Shown here piece by piece: positions 44,801 through 56,500 of a stretch of 64,000 nucleotides of DNA. Position numbers and translations under genes: made by a program. The notes under the pieces were generated by a model that made no database searches, was not told the DNA's origin, and saw only the letters and a program-made list of their open reading frames with translations. Position 1 is the stretch's first letter, and every line of letters begins with the position of its first letter. Source of the DNA: Macrostomum hystrix (Eukaryota; Platyhelminthes; Macrostomidae); contig CATNEN010000038.1 of assembly GCA_950097015.1 (NCBI GenBank), positions 9,310,001 to 9,374,000 on the forward strand, written 5' to 3'.

Positions 44801-46703
44801 CGCTGATGCTGGCCGACACCAGCAAGGCCGTGGCCTGGTGCGCCGAGCACCGCAGCAAGCTTAGAAAGCTGGGCAGCAATTTTGAGTACTCTCTTAGACT
44901 CCGGGTAGGAATGATGTCAATCACAGTAACGCGACAATTGCTTGCGGGGATTAATGTCTGAATTCACCCCTTGGGCCCTTCTAACATCTACTCCCGCTTT
45001 GTCTCATTTTTCGCCTGTCTCATCTCTCCCGTCTCTTATCCAACCATTCTTATCTCATTCGTGCCTTATCTCACCTGTCTCATCTCTATTGTCTTCTCAA
45101 TCCCTGTTCATCCGACAAAAAAACTAAATATTTTTGACACACCTGCTACATACTGCCCCTGAATTAATCCGTCAAAGCAATGCTCCCCTCTGCATAAATC
45201 TACGCAGGACTTTGTGCAGCTGGTTCAGCAGAACCGTCGCATTGAGGCGGTGAAGTACGCTCGCAAGCACCTGTCGCCAGAGGCGGACACCGAGGCCTCC
45301 GCCGACTTGCTGGCCGAGCGCAACCGCAGCCTCTGTGAGGCCATGGGCCTCCTGGCACTGCCCGCCGGCCAGGCGCCCGAAAAGTACCGCCACCTCACCG
45401 AGCCGGCTGTCTGGCAACGCCTGGTGGACAAATTTCGGCAGGTGAACTGCGCGGTTTTCTCAATCTCGTCAAGTAGCGTGTTTTGCGCCAGCCTTCAGAC
45501 CGGATTGTCGGCCCTAAAAACTAAGTGAGTTAGGCAGTCTTGAAAAATGAAACAATTTTGTGTCGAGTAAAAACGGCCCTAATTAGGGCCCAATAAATAT
45601 ACGAATCGGATATCCCGACCCTAAACCCTCGTTGGCTTTCTTCTGTTAGTGTTTCGTGAACTTAAATTAAATTAAATCATATTATTTACTGCTTTGATAG
45701 TCGTGTGTAACGTGACATTAGTGTAAACAACGTTTTAGCGTTTTTACTTATTCTGCTATTAGACGAGCAGAACGCAATTGATGGTAATAATTTAAGTTGA
45801 ATTTTTGTCGTCTTGTCATCTTCTAAATCTCAATTCCGCTCTCAGCCAATGCGGTAAGGACGGCAAGCGCTGCCTTGAGTGCCCAGTCTGCCAGCCACAC
45901 TTCGCCCAGCTGGCTCAGTCGCTGCCGCGGGCCCAGTACACCCAGTCCAAGCTCATCTGTCCGATCTCGCGTCAGGTTATGGACCACGACAACCCGCCGA
46001 TGGCCCTGCCCAATGGCAACATCTACAGTCAGAAGGTGAGCTGTAGCTAAACAAGTCGGGCAGGTATTGTCGTCCTACAGTCTGTACAGACGAGAGGTCA
46101 GAAGTTCGAATCTTGGTAGGTGGGTGTGTCATTCCCCCCCAGCCCATGGACTGAGCAGCCGTACCCAGCCTTCAGATGCATCTGTGCTTTCGCCTGCGCA
46201 TCTTGTACGAATGGGTTAGGGTGGAGGAGCAGCCGCGGAAGAGAAGGCTTGGGGGCTTGTAGTGCAGTTTACACCCTTTTAGGGCCAGCCTCCAGGGCAC
46301 AGTGAAAGTGCACACTACCTGAATATGAGAGTCGGGGCAGATGTACACACCCGTGTGAGTGTGTGCCTGCGTCCTGTATCTGTGTGCGTGTGTGCTCAGG
46401 AGTCAGCGAAATGGGCAGAATTGCCTCCTCGCGGGCTGCGGGTCTAATGTCACCAAATGATGTGCCATTGCCCGCAGCCCTCCCGCAATTATTATTACTT
46501 CTATTGTTTAAAGTAAGGCAAGAAAGGGTGATAAAAAAAGTTCTCAATGGCCTTTATTGCCCCCACATGTACTTTAATTTGATCAACCCGCTCCGCTTCA
46601 GAGCCTGCTGGACATGGCCCAGCGTGGCGACGGCTTCATCGTCTGTCCCAGGACCAACAGCCGCTTCGAGCTTAAAGAGGCCAGGCGAGTCTACATTATG
46701 TAG
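41887..46703 (+). CDS. MAEA: E3 ligase MAEA (GID/CTLH complex RING subunit)
   Basis: Six exons: 41887-41946, 44018-44188, 44518-44904, 45208-45524, 45846-46035 and 46602-46703. They sum to 1227 nt (408 aa against about 396 in human), with all phases matching. Exon 1 (MESSAEVFNSIRIMNHSTLR) joins VPYESLNKTFRAVQKQID, matching the family N-terminus. A LisH segment (MMVDYFLRHGLHAAAQRLAR) and a CTLH region follow (residues about 120-250, with SKLRKLGSNFEYSLRLR and RRIEAVKYARKHL). The degenerate RING includes CLECPVCQPHF, NPPMALPNGNIYSQK and FIVCPRTNSRFEL, ending RRVYIM. MAEA pairs with RMND5 as the catalytic RING module of the CTLH ubiquitin ligase. The first two exons are AT-rich and later ones GC-rich. 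A SINE A/B composite lies in intron 5. Confidence 0.95.
42463..43150. repeat. Inverted repeat pair in MAEA intron 1
   Basis: GGGTAATGTATCATCAACCG near 42493 reappears inverted near 43115-43137 (GGTTGATGATACATTACCC). Diverged similarity extends to either side, so an internal spacer of about 560 bp is flanked by inverted arms. Both arms translate outward to an RVMYHQPN string, which reflects shared ancestry of the arms, not a proven gene. Confidence 0.6.
44905..45207. repeat. CT-rich degenerate repeat in MAEA intron 3
   Basis: CATCTCTCCCGTCTCTTATC-type sequence with recurring TCTCA(T/C)CT words, a weak version of the intronic arrays seen in other genes here. Confidence 0.5.
46105..46175 (+). 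mobile_element. SINE family A 3' fragment
   Basis: GTGGGTGTGTCATTCCCCCC, CAGCCCATGGACTGAGCAGC and CGTACCCAGCCTTCAGATGC. It leads directly into a family B body, giving a chimeric A/B arrangement in MAEA intron 5. Confidence 0.65.
46215..46500 (+). mobile_element. SINE family B body, head missing
   Basis: AGCAGCCGCGGAAGAGAAGG, CTTGTAGTGCAGTTTACACC, ACTACCTGAATATGAGAGTC, TGTGTGAGTGTGTGCCTGCG, AAATGGGCAGAATTGCCTCC and a CCCGCAGCCCTCCCGCAATT tail with ATT repeats. The tRNA head is replaced by family A sequence. Confidence 0.8.
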
Positions 46704-47025
46704 GAGCTGCTTTGGCTTGAACAGAAACTTCGGTATGATGCTGTGACTGATGCATTCAAGACACTTTGCCCCCTTCCACTGTTAAAGTCATTTTTTAGCT
46801 AGAATGTTTTAATTAATCTTTTAAGAAGCATGCCCTTCTCATTTTGGCCTTTCTTATAGTTTCTGTTTTGTTAAATGATCGAACTTACTCAACATTACTC
46901 TCATTTAGTTGCTGTTTTGCTCGACAATATCATTATTGTTTACTAGCCAGTGTGTTACTTTGAAATAATTTTCCTTCGAATTTTAGAAATATCTGGTTTA
47001 AAAAATTACAATTAAATAAAAATGC
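46704..47025. other. MAEA 3' flank
   Basis: AT-rich sequence after the MAEA stop. The nearest AATAAA, about 47014, lies roughly 310 bp downstream and is only a weak poly(A) candidate. Confidence 0.4.
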
Positions 47026-47685
47026 CGTGTTGGCATTGAAATCCCATGGAGTGTTGGCATTGAAATCCCATGGAGTGTTGGCATTGAAATCCCATGGAGT
47101 GTTGGCATTGAAATCCCATGGAGTGTTGGCATTGAAATCCCATGGAGTGTTGGCATAGAAATCCCATAGAGTGTTGGTATAGAAATCCCATGGAGTGTTG
47201 GTATTGAAATCCCATGGAGTGTTGGTATTGAAATCCCATGGAGTGTTGGCATTGAAAGCCCATGGAGTGTTGGCATTGAAATCCCATGGAGTGTTGGCAT
47301 TGAAATCCTATAGAGTGTTGGCATTGAAATCCCATGGAGTGTTGGTATTGAAATCTCATGGAGTGTTGGCATTGAAATCCCATAGAGTGTTGGCATTGAA
47401 ATCCCATAGAGTGTTGGCATTGAAATCCCATGGAGTGTTGGCATTGAAATCCCATAGAGTGTTGGCATTGAAATCCCATGGAGTGTTGTCATTGAAATCC
47501 CATAGAGTGTTGGCATTGAAATCCCATGGAGTGTTGGCATTGAAATCCCATAGAGTGTTGGCATTGAAATCCCATAGAGTGTTGGCATAGAAATCCCATA
47601 GAGTGTTGGCATAGAAATCCCATGAAGTGTTGGCATAGAAATCCCATGGAGTGTTGGCATTAAAATCCCATGAAGTGTTGGCATT
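47026..47685. repeat. 24-bp satellite (GTTGGCATTGAAATCCCATG)
   Basis: About 27 units of 24 bp: GTTGGCATTGAAATCCCATG plus GAGT, with GG/AG and TTG/TAG variants. The length is a multiple of three, so both strands show long repetitive frames (minus: Met-Pro-Thr-Leu-His-Gly-Ile-Ser). I treat these as repeat artefacts. Confidence 0.96.
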
Positions 47686-47699
47686 GACAATGACATGGT

Positions 47700-48185
47700 T
47701 TCCCAGTAATCAATAACATTGTATGCATGTTGCAATAGACTGAACTGTATATAGCTACTGCACTGTTAGTTCAATCATTTGAAAAGCGACTTAAATGCTC
47801 GAGAAGATTTGAGAACCTGTAAGATTTTCTGAGCACTAGTATGTTATTTATCTTTTTTCTTAGACAAGCTCCTGACGTCATTATCATTTTGAGTATACGT
47901 GTGTATTCTGCCCTATTTTGTAAGTACTTGTTTTTGCAGTACAGAAAACATTAATAGAAGCATGAAATTGTAAAATCCATATGATTTTAATAGCCTAAGT
48001 TTCGCTAATTTGGTTCAAAAAGTCGTTGAAATAATAACCTTATCGTTAACCTGATATGCTTGTGTAAGCTTTTTCTTAATCATTTTAGCTCATACTCTTC
48101 TGCATGCCACCATGGCCAGTTTGATTGATTTCTGAGCAATGTCTTTTGATTTGATCATTTTGTTTTGTTGACCGCGTGGCAACTT
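47700..48185. other. Spacer between two satellite arrays
   Basis: AT-rich, no frame, SINE or array seen. Confidence 0.5.
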
Positions 48186-48189
48186 TTTA

Positions 48190-49045
48190 GTTCGGTAGAA
48201 GTGACACGGTAGAGGTGTCACGGTAGAGGTGACACGGTAGAGGTGTCACGGTAGAGGTGTCACGGTAGAGGTGACACGGAAGAGGTGACACGGTAGAGGT
48301 GTCACGGTAGAGGTGACACGGTAGAGGTGACACGGTAGAGGTGACACGGTAGAGGTGACACGGTAGAGGTGTCACAGTAGATGATGCTCTGGTACATGAG
48401 ACACGGGTACATGAGACATAGACACATGAGACACGGGTACATGAGACACGGGTACATGAGACATGGGTACATGAGACATAGACACATGAGACACGGGTAC
48501 ATGAGACACGGGTACATGAGACATGGGTACATGAGACACGGGTACATGAGACACGGGTACATGAGACACGGGTACATGAGACACGGGTACATGAGACACG
48601 GGTACATGAGACACGGGTACATAAGACATGGGTACATGAGACATAGACACATGAGACACGGGTACATGAGACACGGGTACATGAGACATGGGTACATGAG
48701 ACATGGGTACATGAGACACGGGTACATGAGACACGGGTACATGAGACACGGGTACATGAGACACGGGTACATGAGACATGGGTACATGAGACATGGGTAC
48801 ATGAGACACGGGTAGATAAGACATGGGTACATGAGACACGGGTAGATGAGATACGGGTACATGAGACATGGGTACATGAGACATGGGTACAAGAGACACG
48901 GGTACATGAGACACGGGTACAAGAGACATGAGACATGGGTACATAAGACATGGGTACATCAGACACGGGTACATGAGACACGGGTACAAGAGACATGGGT
49001 ACATGAGACACGGGTACAAGAGACATGGGTACATGAGACACGAGT
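48190..49045. repeat. Two abutting satellites: 14-bp then 15-bp units
   Basis: At 48190-48372, units of ACACGGTAGAGGTG (14 bp, with GTC variants). From 48385 to 49045, units of GACACGGGTACATGA (15 bp, with CATAGACAC and CATGGG variants), about 43 copies. The ACACGG word is shared by both. Long frames on both strands follow from the repeat and are not called as genes. Confidence 0.95.
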
Positions 49046-49077
49046 TTACAAGTCATTTAGGGACCAGTTGACCCGCA

Positions 49078-49162
49078 GTCAGCGATTGTGAATGCTGCCC
49101 ATTACGCTGACTCCTGAACATACGCAGAATCAGTTCACACAGGCGTGTACATTTGCCCCTGA
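49078..49162 (-). mobile_element. SINE family B fragment
   Basis: In reverse: TGTACACGCCTGTGTGAACT, GCGTATGTTCAGGAGTCAGC and AATGGGCAGCATT. Head and tail are missing. Confidence 0.55.
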
Positions 49163-49399
49163 AATTATAATCTTCATGCAGTTATAACTTCAGCTGTGGC
49201 TGTATAGAATAGAGGCGGGAGTTAAGCTGTTTAAGGTGTCCGAAGGTTGCAAAAATATTAGTTTATCCTTATTAGCCTCAAAGCCGCTGTCCATTCTTTA
49301 GCTAAATAGTCATCAATCTTTCTTTCAGAGACGAATCGTAAGGATAGAAAACATTTTAATATATTTAATTAGACTTTAATATCTGAAACAAACTGACCG

Positions 49400-51037
49400 A
49401 TGGCCGCAACCAATGAGGACGGTCCTGGCTGGGCTCGCCTGTACAACGGTGACAGGATTCCGACTCTGTTTCGTGAGTATAGTTCATAATAAATGACTGC
49501 GCCTTTGATCTTCCCGCCTCTGCTGGTGTCTGGATGCCTTTGATATTCCCGCCTCTCCAGGTGTCAGGATGCCTTTGATCTTCCCGCCTCTCCAGGTGTT
49601 TGGATACCTTTGATCTCACCGACTCTCCAGGTGTCTGGATACCTTTGATCTCACCGCCTCTCCAGGTGCCTGGAGGCCTCTGATCTCACCACCTCTCCAG
49701 GATGCCTTTGATCTTCCCGCCTCTCCAGGTGCCTGGATGCCTTTGATCTCACCGCCTCTCCGGGTGTCTGGATGCCTTTGATCTCACCGCCTCTCCGGGT
49801 GTCTGGATGCCTATGATCGTACCGCCTATTAGGTGTCTAAAAGTGTTAAAGCTTTCCGCTTCTTTCAAATCCTCTTCACTTTTTCCGCCGCTTTCTCAGC
49901 AACCGAATTTCCGCTTTCAGTCGGCACATTTCGTATTCGCGGCTTTGACGTCATCGACGCCTGCCTGGACGCCGCTCTCGCAGCTGGCTACCGCGGCATC
50001 GACACGGCCGGAGTGTACCGCAACGAGGCCGAGATCGGCTCCGCGCTGTTCGACTCTGACAGCCTGGTGAAGCGGCACGGCCTGTCTCGTCAGGACTTGT
50101 TCATCACCAGCAAACTGGCGCCCAGCCATCAGGGCTACGAGGCCGCCAAGAAGGCCTGCCTGCAGAGCATCCAGAAGCTGCGCTGCGACTATCTAGACTT
50201 GTACCTTATCCACTGGCCTGGCGTACAGGTGAGAACTGGAAATCCGATTATTGAGAGAGTGTGTGAGTCAGAAAGAGGGAGAAAGAGTGACAGAGTGGGT
50301 GAGAAAGAGGGGCAGAGGAGAGCTCCTCTAAACCCAGGCACTGACGCGGTAAAGAATAATTGCAGACGTATAATTAAAATTTTTCCGATATTTCAACGAA
50401 TTTAATATTCTTCGTCAGGGCAGAGTAAGAGTAAGAGAGAGAGAGAGGAAAGACAGCTCAACCTTGTCTATGCTAAAAGTACTTAAAAATAAACTTTGAA
50501 CCTCTGAAGGGCCTGCGCCACAGTGACCCCAAGCAGGCTGAGCTGCGCCGCGACAGCTGGCGCGCCCTGGAGGAGCTGCACGCGGCCGGCAAGCTGCGCC
50601 ACATTGGCGTCAGCAACTACGAGCAGCACCACCTGGAGGAGCTGCTGCGCTACGCCCAGGTGCCCTGCGCTGTGCTGCAGACCGAGTGCCACCCAATGCT
50701 GCAGCGTCGGGAGCTGCGTGAGTTCTGCGCCAGACACAATGTGCACTTCCAGGCCTACAGCTCGCTAGGCAGCACCGACTATTGCCAGCAGCTCATGCAG
50801 CATCCCGCTGTGATTGGCTGCGCCCAGACCGCCGGCTGCAGCCCCGCCCAGCTGCTGCTGCGCTGGGCCGCCGACCTCGGCGTCGGCGTCCTGCCTAAGT
50901 CCATCCGGCCCAACCATATCGCCGAGAATGCCGACGCTGTGCTGAGGCTGCCGGCCCTCTCCGGCGAGGTCCACGCCGCCCTGGCGGCTATGGACTGCGG
51001 CCAGCACTTCTGCTGGAATCCGGTGACCATTCGATGA
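49400..51037 (+). CDS. Aldo-keto reductase
   Basis: Three exons: 49400-49472, 49921-50228 and 50510-51037. They sum to 909 nt (302 aa), the usual AKR length, and the phases fit. The opening RLYNGDRIPTLFLGTFRIRG is the family N-terminus. The catalytic tetrad is complete: Asp52 and Tyr57 (GIDTAGVY), Lys89 (ITSKL) and His122 (LIHWPG). Later signatures are IGVSNYEQHHLEELL, QTECHPML, FQAYSSLG and the nucleotide-binding VLPKSIRPNHIAENAD. These enzymes reduce carbonyls with NADPH in the cytosol. The overall form resembles small AKRs of the glyoxal/methylglyoxal-reductase type more than the steroid-type AKR1 enzymes, so no symbol is given. The substrate cannot be read from sequence. Confidence 0.93.
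49495..49825. repeat. ~35-bp minisatellite in aldo-keto reductase intron 1
   Basis: About nine imperfect units built from CGCCTCTCCAGGTGTCTGGA and TGCCTTTGATCTCAC. It starts about 25 bp after the GTGAGT donor and fills most of the 448-bp intron. Confidence 0.9.
50229..50509. other. Aldo-keto reductase intron 2 with GA-rich tracts
   Basis: A purine-rich intron with GAGAGAGTGTGTGAGTCAG near the donor and a (GA)n run at about 50430-50450. It is not a clean tandem array. The acceptor is CCTCTGAAG. Confidence 0.7.
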
Positions 51038-51162
51038 ACATGCTTGACGGAATTAAGCGCCAGATATTACCAATGAACCAATTGGACTCTTACAGTTTCA
51101 CCTGGGGATTTAGCATCATTAGTTTTAAATAGTATTTTGACTAGATTTAAATAATTCCACCT

Positions 51163-51560
51163 GTTAGATCGAATTTGTCACCTGGTAGATTCGATTTGTC
51201 ACCTGGTATATTCGATTTGTCACCTGGTAGATTCGATTTGTTACCTGGTAGATTCGATTTTTCACCTGGTATATTCGATTGTCACCTGGTAGATTCGATT
51301 TGTCACCTAGTAGATTCGATTTGTCACCTGGGTAGATTAGAAATGACACCTGGTAGATTCGATTTGTCACCTGGTAGATTCTATTTTTAACCTAAGTAGA
51401 TTAGATTTGTCACCTGGTAGATTGGATTTGTCACCTGGTAGATTCTATTTTTAACCTAAGTAGATTAGATTTGTCACCTGGTAGATTGGATTTGTCACCT
51501 GGGTAGATTTGATTTGTCACCTGGTAGATTGGATTTGTCACCTGGGTAGATTAGAAATGT
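51163..51560. repeat. 21-bp minisatellite 3' of the aldo-keto reductase
   Basis: About 18 units of CACCTGGTAGATTCGATTTG plus T, with GGGTAGATT and GATTGG variants. It starts about 125 bp after the stop codon, so it may lie in the 3' UTR or just beyond. Confidence 0.95.
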
Positions 51561-52435
51561 CACTAAATATTTTGTATTTTTGTGCTTTTTTGAATGCATC
51601 GATTAAGATTGTTATTCTATCGATTTCTCGATACTCATACACATACTCATATACGCATACTGTGAGGTGGTGTTCTGCTTTTTTTCTTGTAATTTTGCAA
51701 GCCTTACAAATCACCCAACGGCCAAAACAGCATTCGCTTTTTGTTAGATCTAATTAGGACTTCTAGTTGTTCTATTTTTAGACTATGCAAGTTGGTCTTC
51801 CTAAATTTGATTGGTTGGTTAAGTGTCGGGGGTTTTCCCGCCAGCGTTTCTAAAAATAACCACAACTGAAACCCTCAGCGTCCAATCAAATTTCGAGGCC
51901 ATACTCACTTATTGAATTTATGTCATTTTGGTTCCTTGAACTTGTACCCTTGTAAATAATTAAATCTACAAAATATCCAAGCAGTTAAAGAGATCATACT
52001 TTGTCATACTTTGTGTTATTTACTCATTACTGATGGTGTACTGATTTATTTATCTATTCAAAGTTATTAGATAACTGCTCATTATTAGTCAGTGTTAATT
52101 ATGTGTGTTATACGTCCTCTTTTGTTCTAGCTCTTCCTATGTGTGTGTACGAGTATATATAAAGAATTGTGGAATACAGTGCCTAATTTAAATTCAATGA
52201 ATTCAATTACTTATTGAAACATGTTGGCGTGTCCTAGCAAAACAATTATTTTCCTAATGCACATTAAAATATTGTCATTTATGCTTTTGTCTCTTCTTTA
52301 GAGGTAGAAAAAAACTTTGTGACGACCAAACCCTTTGTTTTCATTTTTTCACTGTAAAAATCCTTCTGATTGGTCAGATTTCTGTAAAATCTAAAGACTG
52401 ATCTATGGGTAATTTTTGACATCTAGATACGATTT
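51561..52435. other. AT-rich intergenic, no gene seen
   Basis: No exon or repeat recognised apart from a short ATACTCATACACATACTCAT tract near 51630. Confidence 0.5.
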
Positions 52436-52439
52436 TGAG

Positions 52440-53400
52440 ATGTGATATTTAAAGACAGTTCCTATAAGTGGATATTTTTGATCTTGCGACAGTTCCAGTA
52501 GGTAGATTTGGGATATCTAGAGACAGTTCCAGTAGGTAGATTTGGGATATCTAGAGACAGTTCCAGTAGGTAGATTTAAGATATCTAGAGACAGTTCCAG
52601 TAGGTAGATTTGTGTGATCTAGAGACAGTTCCAGTAGGTAGATTTAGGATATCTAGAGACAGTTCCAGTAGGTAGATTTGGGATATCTAGAGACAGTTCC
52701 AGTAGGTAGATTTGTGTGATCTAGAGACAGTTCCAGTAGGTAGATTTGTGATATCTAGAGACAGTTCCAGTAGGTAGATTTGTGTGATCTAGAGACAGTT
52801 CCAGTAGGTAGATTTGGGATATCTAGAGACAGTTCCAGTAGGTAGATTTGTGATATCTAGAGACAGTTCCAGTAGGTAGATTTGTGTGATCTAGAAACAG
52901 TTCCAGTAGGTAGATTTAGGATATCTAGAGACAGTTCCAGTAGGTAGATTTGGGATATCTAGAGACAGTTCCAGTAGGTAGATTTGTGTGATCTAAAGAC
53001 AGTTCCAGTAGGTAGATTTGTGTGATCTAGAGACAGTTCCAGTAGGTAGATTTAGGATATCTAGAGACAGTTCCAGTAGGTAGATTTGTGATATCTAGAT
53101 ACAGTTCCAGTAGGTAGATTTGGGATATCTACAGACAGTTCTAGTAGGTAGATTTGGGATATCTAGAGACAGTTCCGGTAGGTAGATTTGTGTGATCTAG
53201 CGATATCTAGGGATATCTAGATTTGGATATCTAGATGTGGATATCTAGATTTGGAATATCTAGAGACAGTTCCAGTAGGTAGATTTGGGATATCTAGAGA
53301 CAGTTCCAGCAAATAGATTTGGGATATCTAGAGACAGTCCTAGTAGGTAGATTTGTGTGATCTAGAGACAGTTCCAGTAGGTAGATTTAGGATATAGATC
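52440..53400. repeat. 33/34-bp minisatellite upstream of TCAIM
   Basis: About 28 units of TTCCAGTAGGTAGATTTGGG plus ATATCTAGAGACAG. Two alternating subtypes are seen (GGGATATCTAG and GTGTGATCTAG) and unit lengths differ by one base. A short GATATCTAGATTTG sub-repeat interrupts at 53200-53260. It ends about 40 bp before a strong acceptor, so it probably lies in a 5' UTR intron or in the promoter region. Confidence 0.95.
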
Positions 53401-53479
53401 CAGTTAGTAGAGTCAGTCATTATTTTTCTTCATTCCGCAGCTTGCTTCTCAATCAGTCCGCAGCCAACAGTCTTTCAAG

Positions 53480-53521
53480 ATGACTTCCTTCTGTCAGCCC
53501 GTGCAGAGCGGCAAGGCGTAG
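53480..53521 (+). promoter_or_regulatory. Upstream ORF before TCAIM start
   Basis: If the mRNA exon begins after the acceptor at 53440, the first ATG is at 53480. It opens a 13-codon frame that ends TAG at 53521, two bases before the main ATG at 53524. Such a placement could limit or couple initiation at the main start. The main frame is also open upstream to the acceptor, so an upstream coding exon is an alternative. Confidence 0.5.
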
Positions 53522-53523
53522 CT

Positions 53524-56500
53524 ATGGAGCCTCTCAAACTGCTGGCAGTCCGGCACCCCATTCTTGCCAGATGCCGCCGCTGCTGCATGACCTACGCCAG
53601 GGCGCTGAAATCGCTGAAGCCGCTTCTGCAGGCCATCCACCCGGACCTATTCGAGGCCCAGCCCAAACTCCAGGCTGTCAACGTGGCTTCCCTGCAGCGG
53701 CTGCATCTTCTGCTCAGCGATCTCAGCCAGGGTCGCGTCGTTCACGGATCGCGGCATGACTTCCGCTTCTACCTGAAGCGGGGCACCGAGGCGGCTACCA
53801 CGCTGAGTGTCACCTCCAGCGGCAGCCTCGGCGACTCCGTCCAGCAGATCCTCGGACAGCTGGGCTCACCCGCTGCCACTGAGGGCGGTAAGATCATCTC
53901 ACCTGTATCACCTACCTGTTATCCTGACATCTCACCTGTATCACCTACCTGTTAACCTGACATCTCACCTGTATCACCTACCTGTTATCCTGACATCTCA
54001 CCTGTATCACCTACCTGTTAACCTGACATCTCACCTGTATCACCTACCTGTTAACCTGACATCTCACCTGTATCACCTACCTGTTAACCTGACATCTCAC
54101 CTGTATCACCTACCTGTTATCCTGACATCTCACCTGTATCACCTACCTGTTAACCTGACATCTCACCTGTATCACCTACCTGTTAACCTGACATCTCACC
54201 TGTATCACCTACCTGTTATCCTGACATCTCACCTGTATCACCTACCTGTTATCCTGACATCTCACCTGTATCACCTACCTGTTATCCTGACATCTCACCT
54301 GTATCACCTACCTGTTATCCTGACATCTCACCTGTATCACATCTACCTGTTAACCTGACATCTCACCTGTATCACCTACCTGTTATCCTGACATCTCACC
54401 TGTCTCCCATCACTGACGCATCCCATCTCCCATCTCCCATTACCTGTCTCCCATCACTGACATCTCAACTGTATGCCATCACTGACATCTCAACTGTATG
54501 CCATCACTGACATCTCACCTGTCTCCCATTACCACTGACATCTCACCTGTCTCCCATTACCACTGACATCTCACCTGTCTGCTATCACTGACATCTCACC
54601 TGTCTGCTATCACTGAACTACTTCCAGTCGACCAGCCGTTGCCGCCTTCAGCTCCGCCCGGGTCGCCGGCCGGGCCACGCGGTTCGCCAGACCTGGCCAG
54701 CTGGTTGGCCTCTGTGGCGCCAGACGCACGCGCCAAACTGGCGCACTCGCGCCAAATAGCCGACTCCTGCGCCCGCCTGGAGACTGTGCTGCTCAACAGA
54801 ACCGGAGCAGCCAGCATTCGGTGGCAATCGGACTGGACCCTGGGCCACTACCTGCGCAGCTTGAGTGCCCTGGAGACCCTGCTCAGCACACGGCCCGGCC
54901 TGGCAGAGCGGCTCCGGGGTCGCAGCATCCTGTTCGCGCCGGGCAAAACCGGACTGGGCCTGCTAGACGGTAACCGGCTGCTTAATCCGGCTGACGTGCC
55001 CGAAGCCTGGCTCTCAGCGCTGCTGCCTGATCAGGTGGGGAGAGCTTGATGTTGGTGACATTTTGAGATTCTTATCTGGGATTTTGTTATTCTTATCTTT
55101 GATTTTGAGATTCTTATCTGGGATTTTGTTATTCTTATCTTTGATTTTGAGATTCTTATCTGGGATTTTGTTATTCTTATCTTTGATTTTGAGATTCTTG
55201 TCTTGGATTTTGAGATTCTTATCTTGGATTTTGAGATTCTTGTCTTGGATTTTGAGATTCTTGTCTTGGATTTTGAGATTATTATCTTTATGAGATTGAT
55301 AGGTTAGATTATGAGATTGATAGGTTAGATTATGAGATTGATAGGTTAGATTATGAGATTGATAGGTTAGATTATGAGATTGATAGGTTAGATTATGAGA
55401 TTGATAGGTTAGATAATATGATTGTTAGGTGAGATTATGAGATTGATAGGTGAGATAATATGATTGTTAGGTGAGATTATGAGATTGATAGGTGAGATAA
55501 TATGATTGTTAGGTGAGATTATGAGATTGATAGGTGAGATAATATGATTGTTAGGTGAGATTATGAGATTTATAGGTGAGATAAATATGATTGTTAGGTG
55601 AGATTATTAGATTGATGGCTGAGATTATGAGATTGTCGGATGAGGCTTGCTGACGCGTCACTGATGAATGGTCGAATTTCCACCCACGCAGTCGACCGTG
55701 CAGCCTCAGCTGGACCGGGTAGCGGCACTGGAGCGCGCAGTCTCAGTTCTGCTGCACGGGGCTCGCCTGGTCCGCCATCCTGGCGTCCACCTGTCCGTCA
55801 CCCTGGCCGAGTACGAGGCCTGCCTCAGCCGCCTGCTGTCCGGGCTGGCGGGACTCTACCGCCGGCTGTACAGCGATCGCCGCTTCCGAATGTCCTTCGG
55901 CCGGCTGGATTTGACGGCTGGCTACGACCTGGCCGGCCTGACGGTGGCCGTGGAAGATTCCAGCGGTCACGTGACTCTACCGCAGAGGCCAGACTCGCCT
56001 GTGATTTGCCCTGCTAGGAATCCGGCCTTCCAGCTGCTAGAGGCACTGATTGACCTGGCGGCCGGGCGGGACCCGACGGCACGCGAGCGTCAGCTGGGTG
56101 ACTCCGGGTGAGTGCCAGCGACTCTTTGTTCTTGGCTTTTGGTTTCGCGCCTAGTTTCAGGTGTTGGTTCAGGCCTGGTTTCAGGTGTAGATTCAGCAGG
56201 CCTAGTTTCAGATGTAGATTCTTCAGGCCTAGTTTCAGGTGTAGGTTCAGGCCTAGTTTCAGGTGTAGATTCTTCAGGCCTAGTTTCAGGTGTAGGTTCA
56301 GGCCTAGTTTCAGGTGTAGGTTCAGGCCTAGTTTCAGGTGTAGGTTCAGCAGGCCTAGTTTTAGATGTAGCTTCAGCAGGCCTAGTTTCAGGTGTAGGTT
56401 CAGGCCTAGTTTCAGGTGTAGATTCTTCAGGCCTAGTTTCAGGTGCAGGTTCAGGCCAGTTTCGTGAGTTTCATACTGTACCTTGACTGTCACCATGCCA

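Noticed and set aside
46998-49056. Long frames of repeated Met-Pro-Thr-Leu-His or Met-Tyr-Pro-Cys-Leu units
   Set aside because: The unit lengths 24 and 15 bp are multiples of three, so open frames are automatic. Frames exist on both strands.
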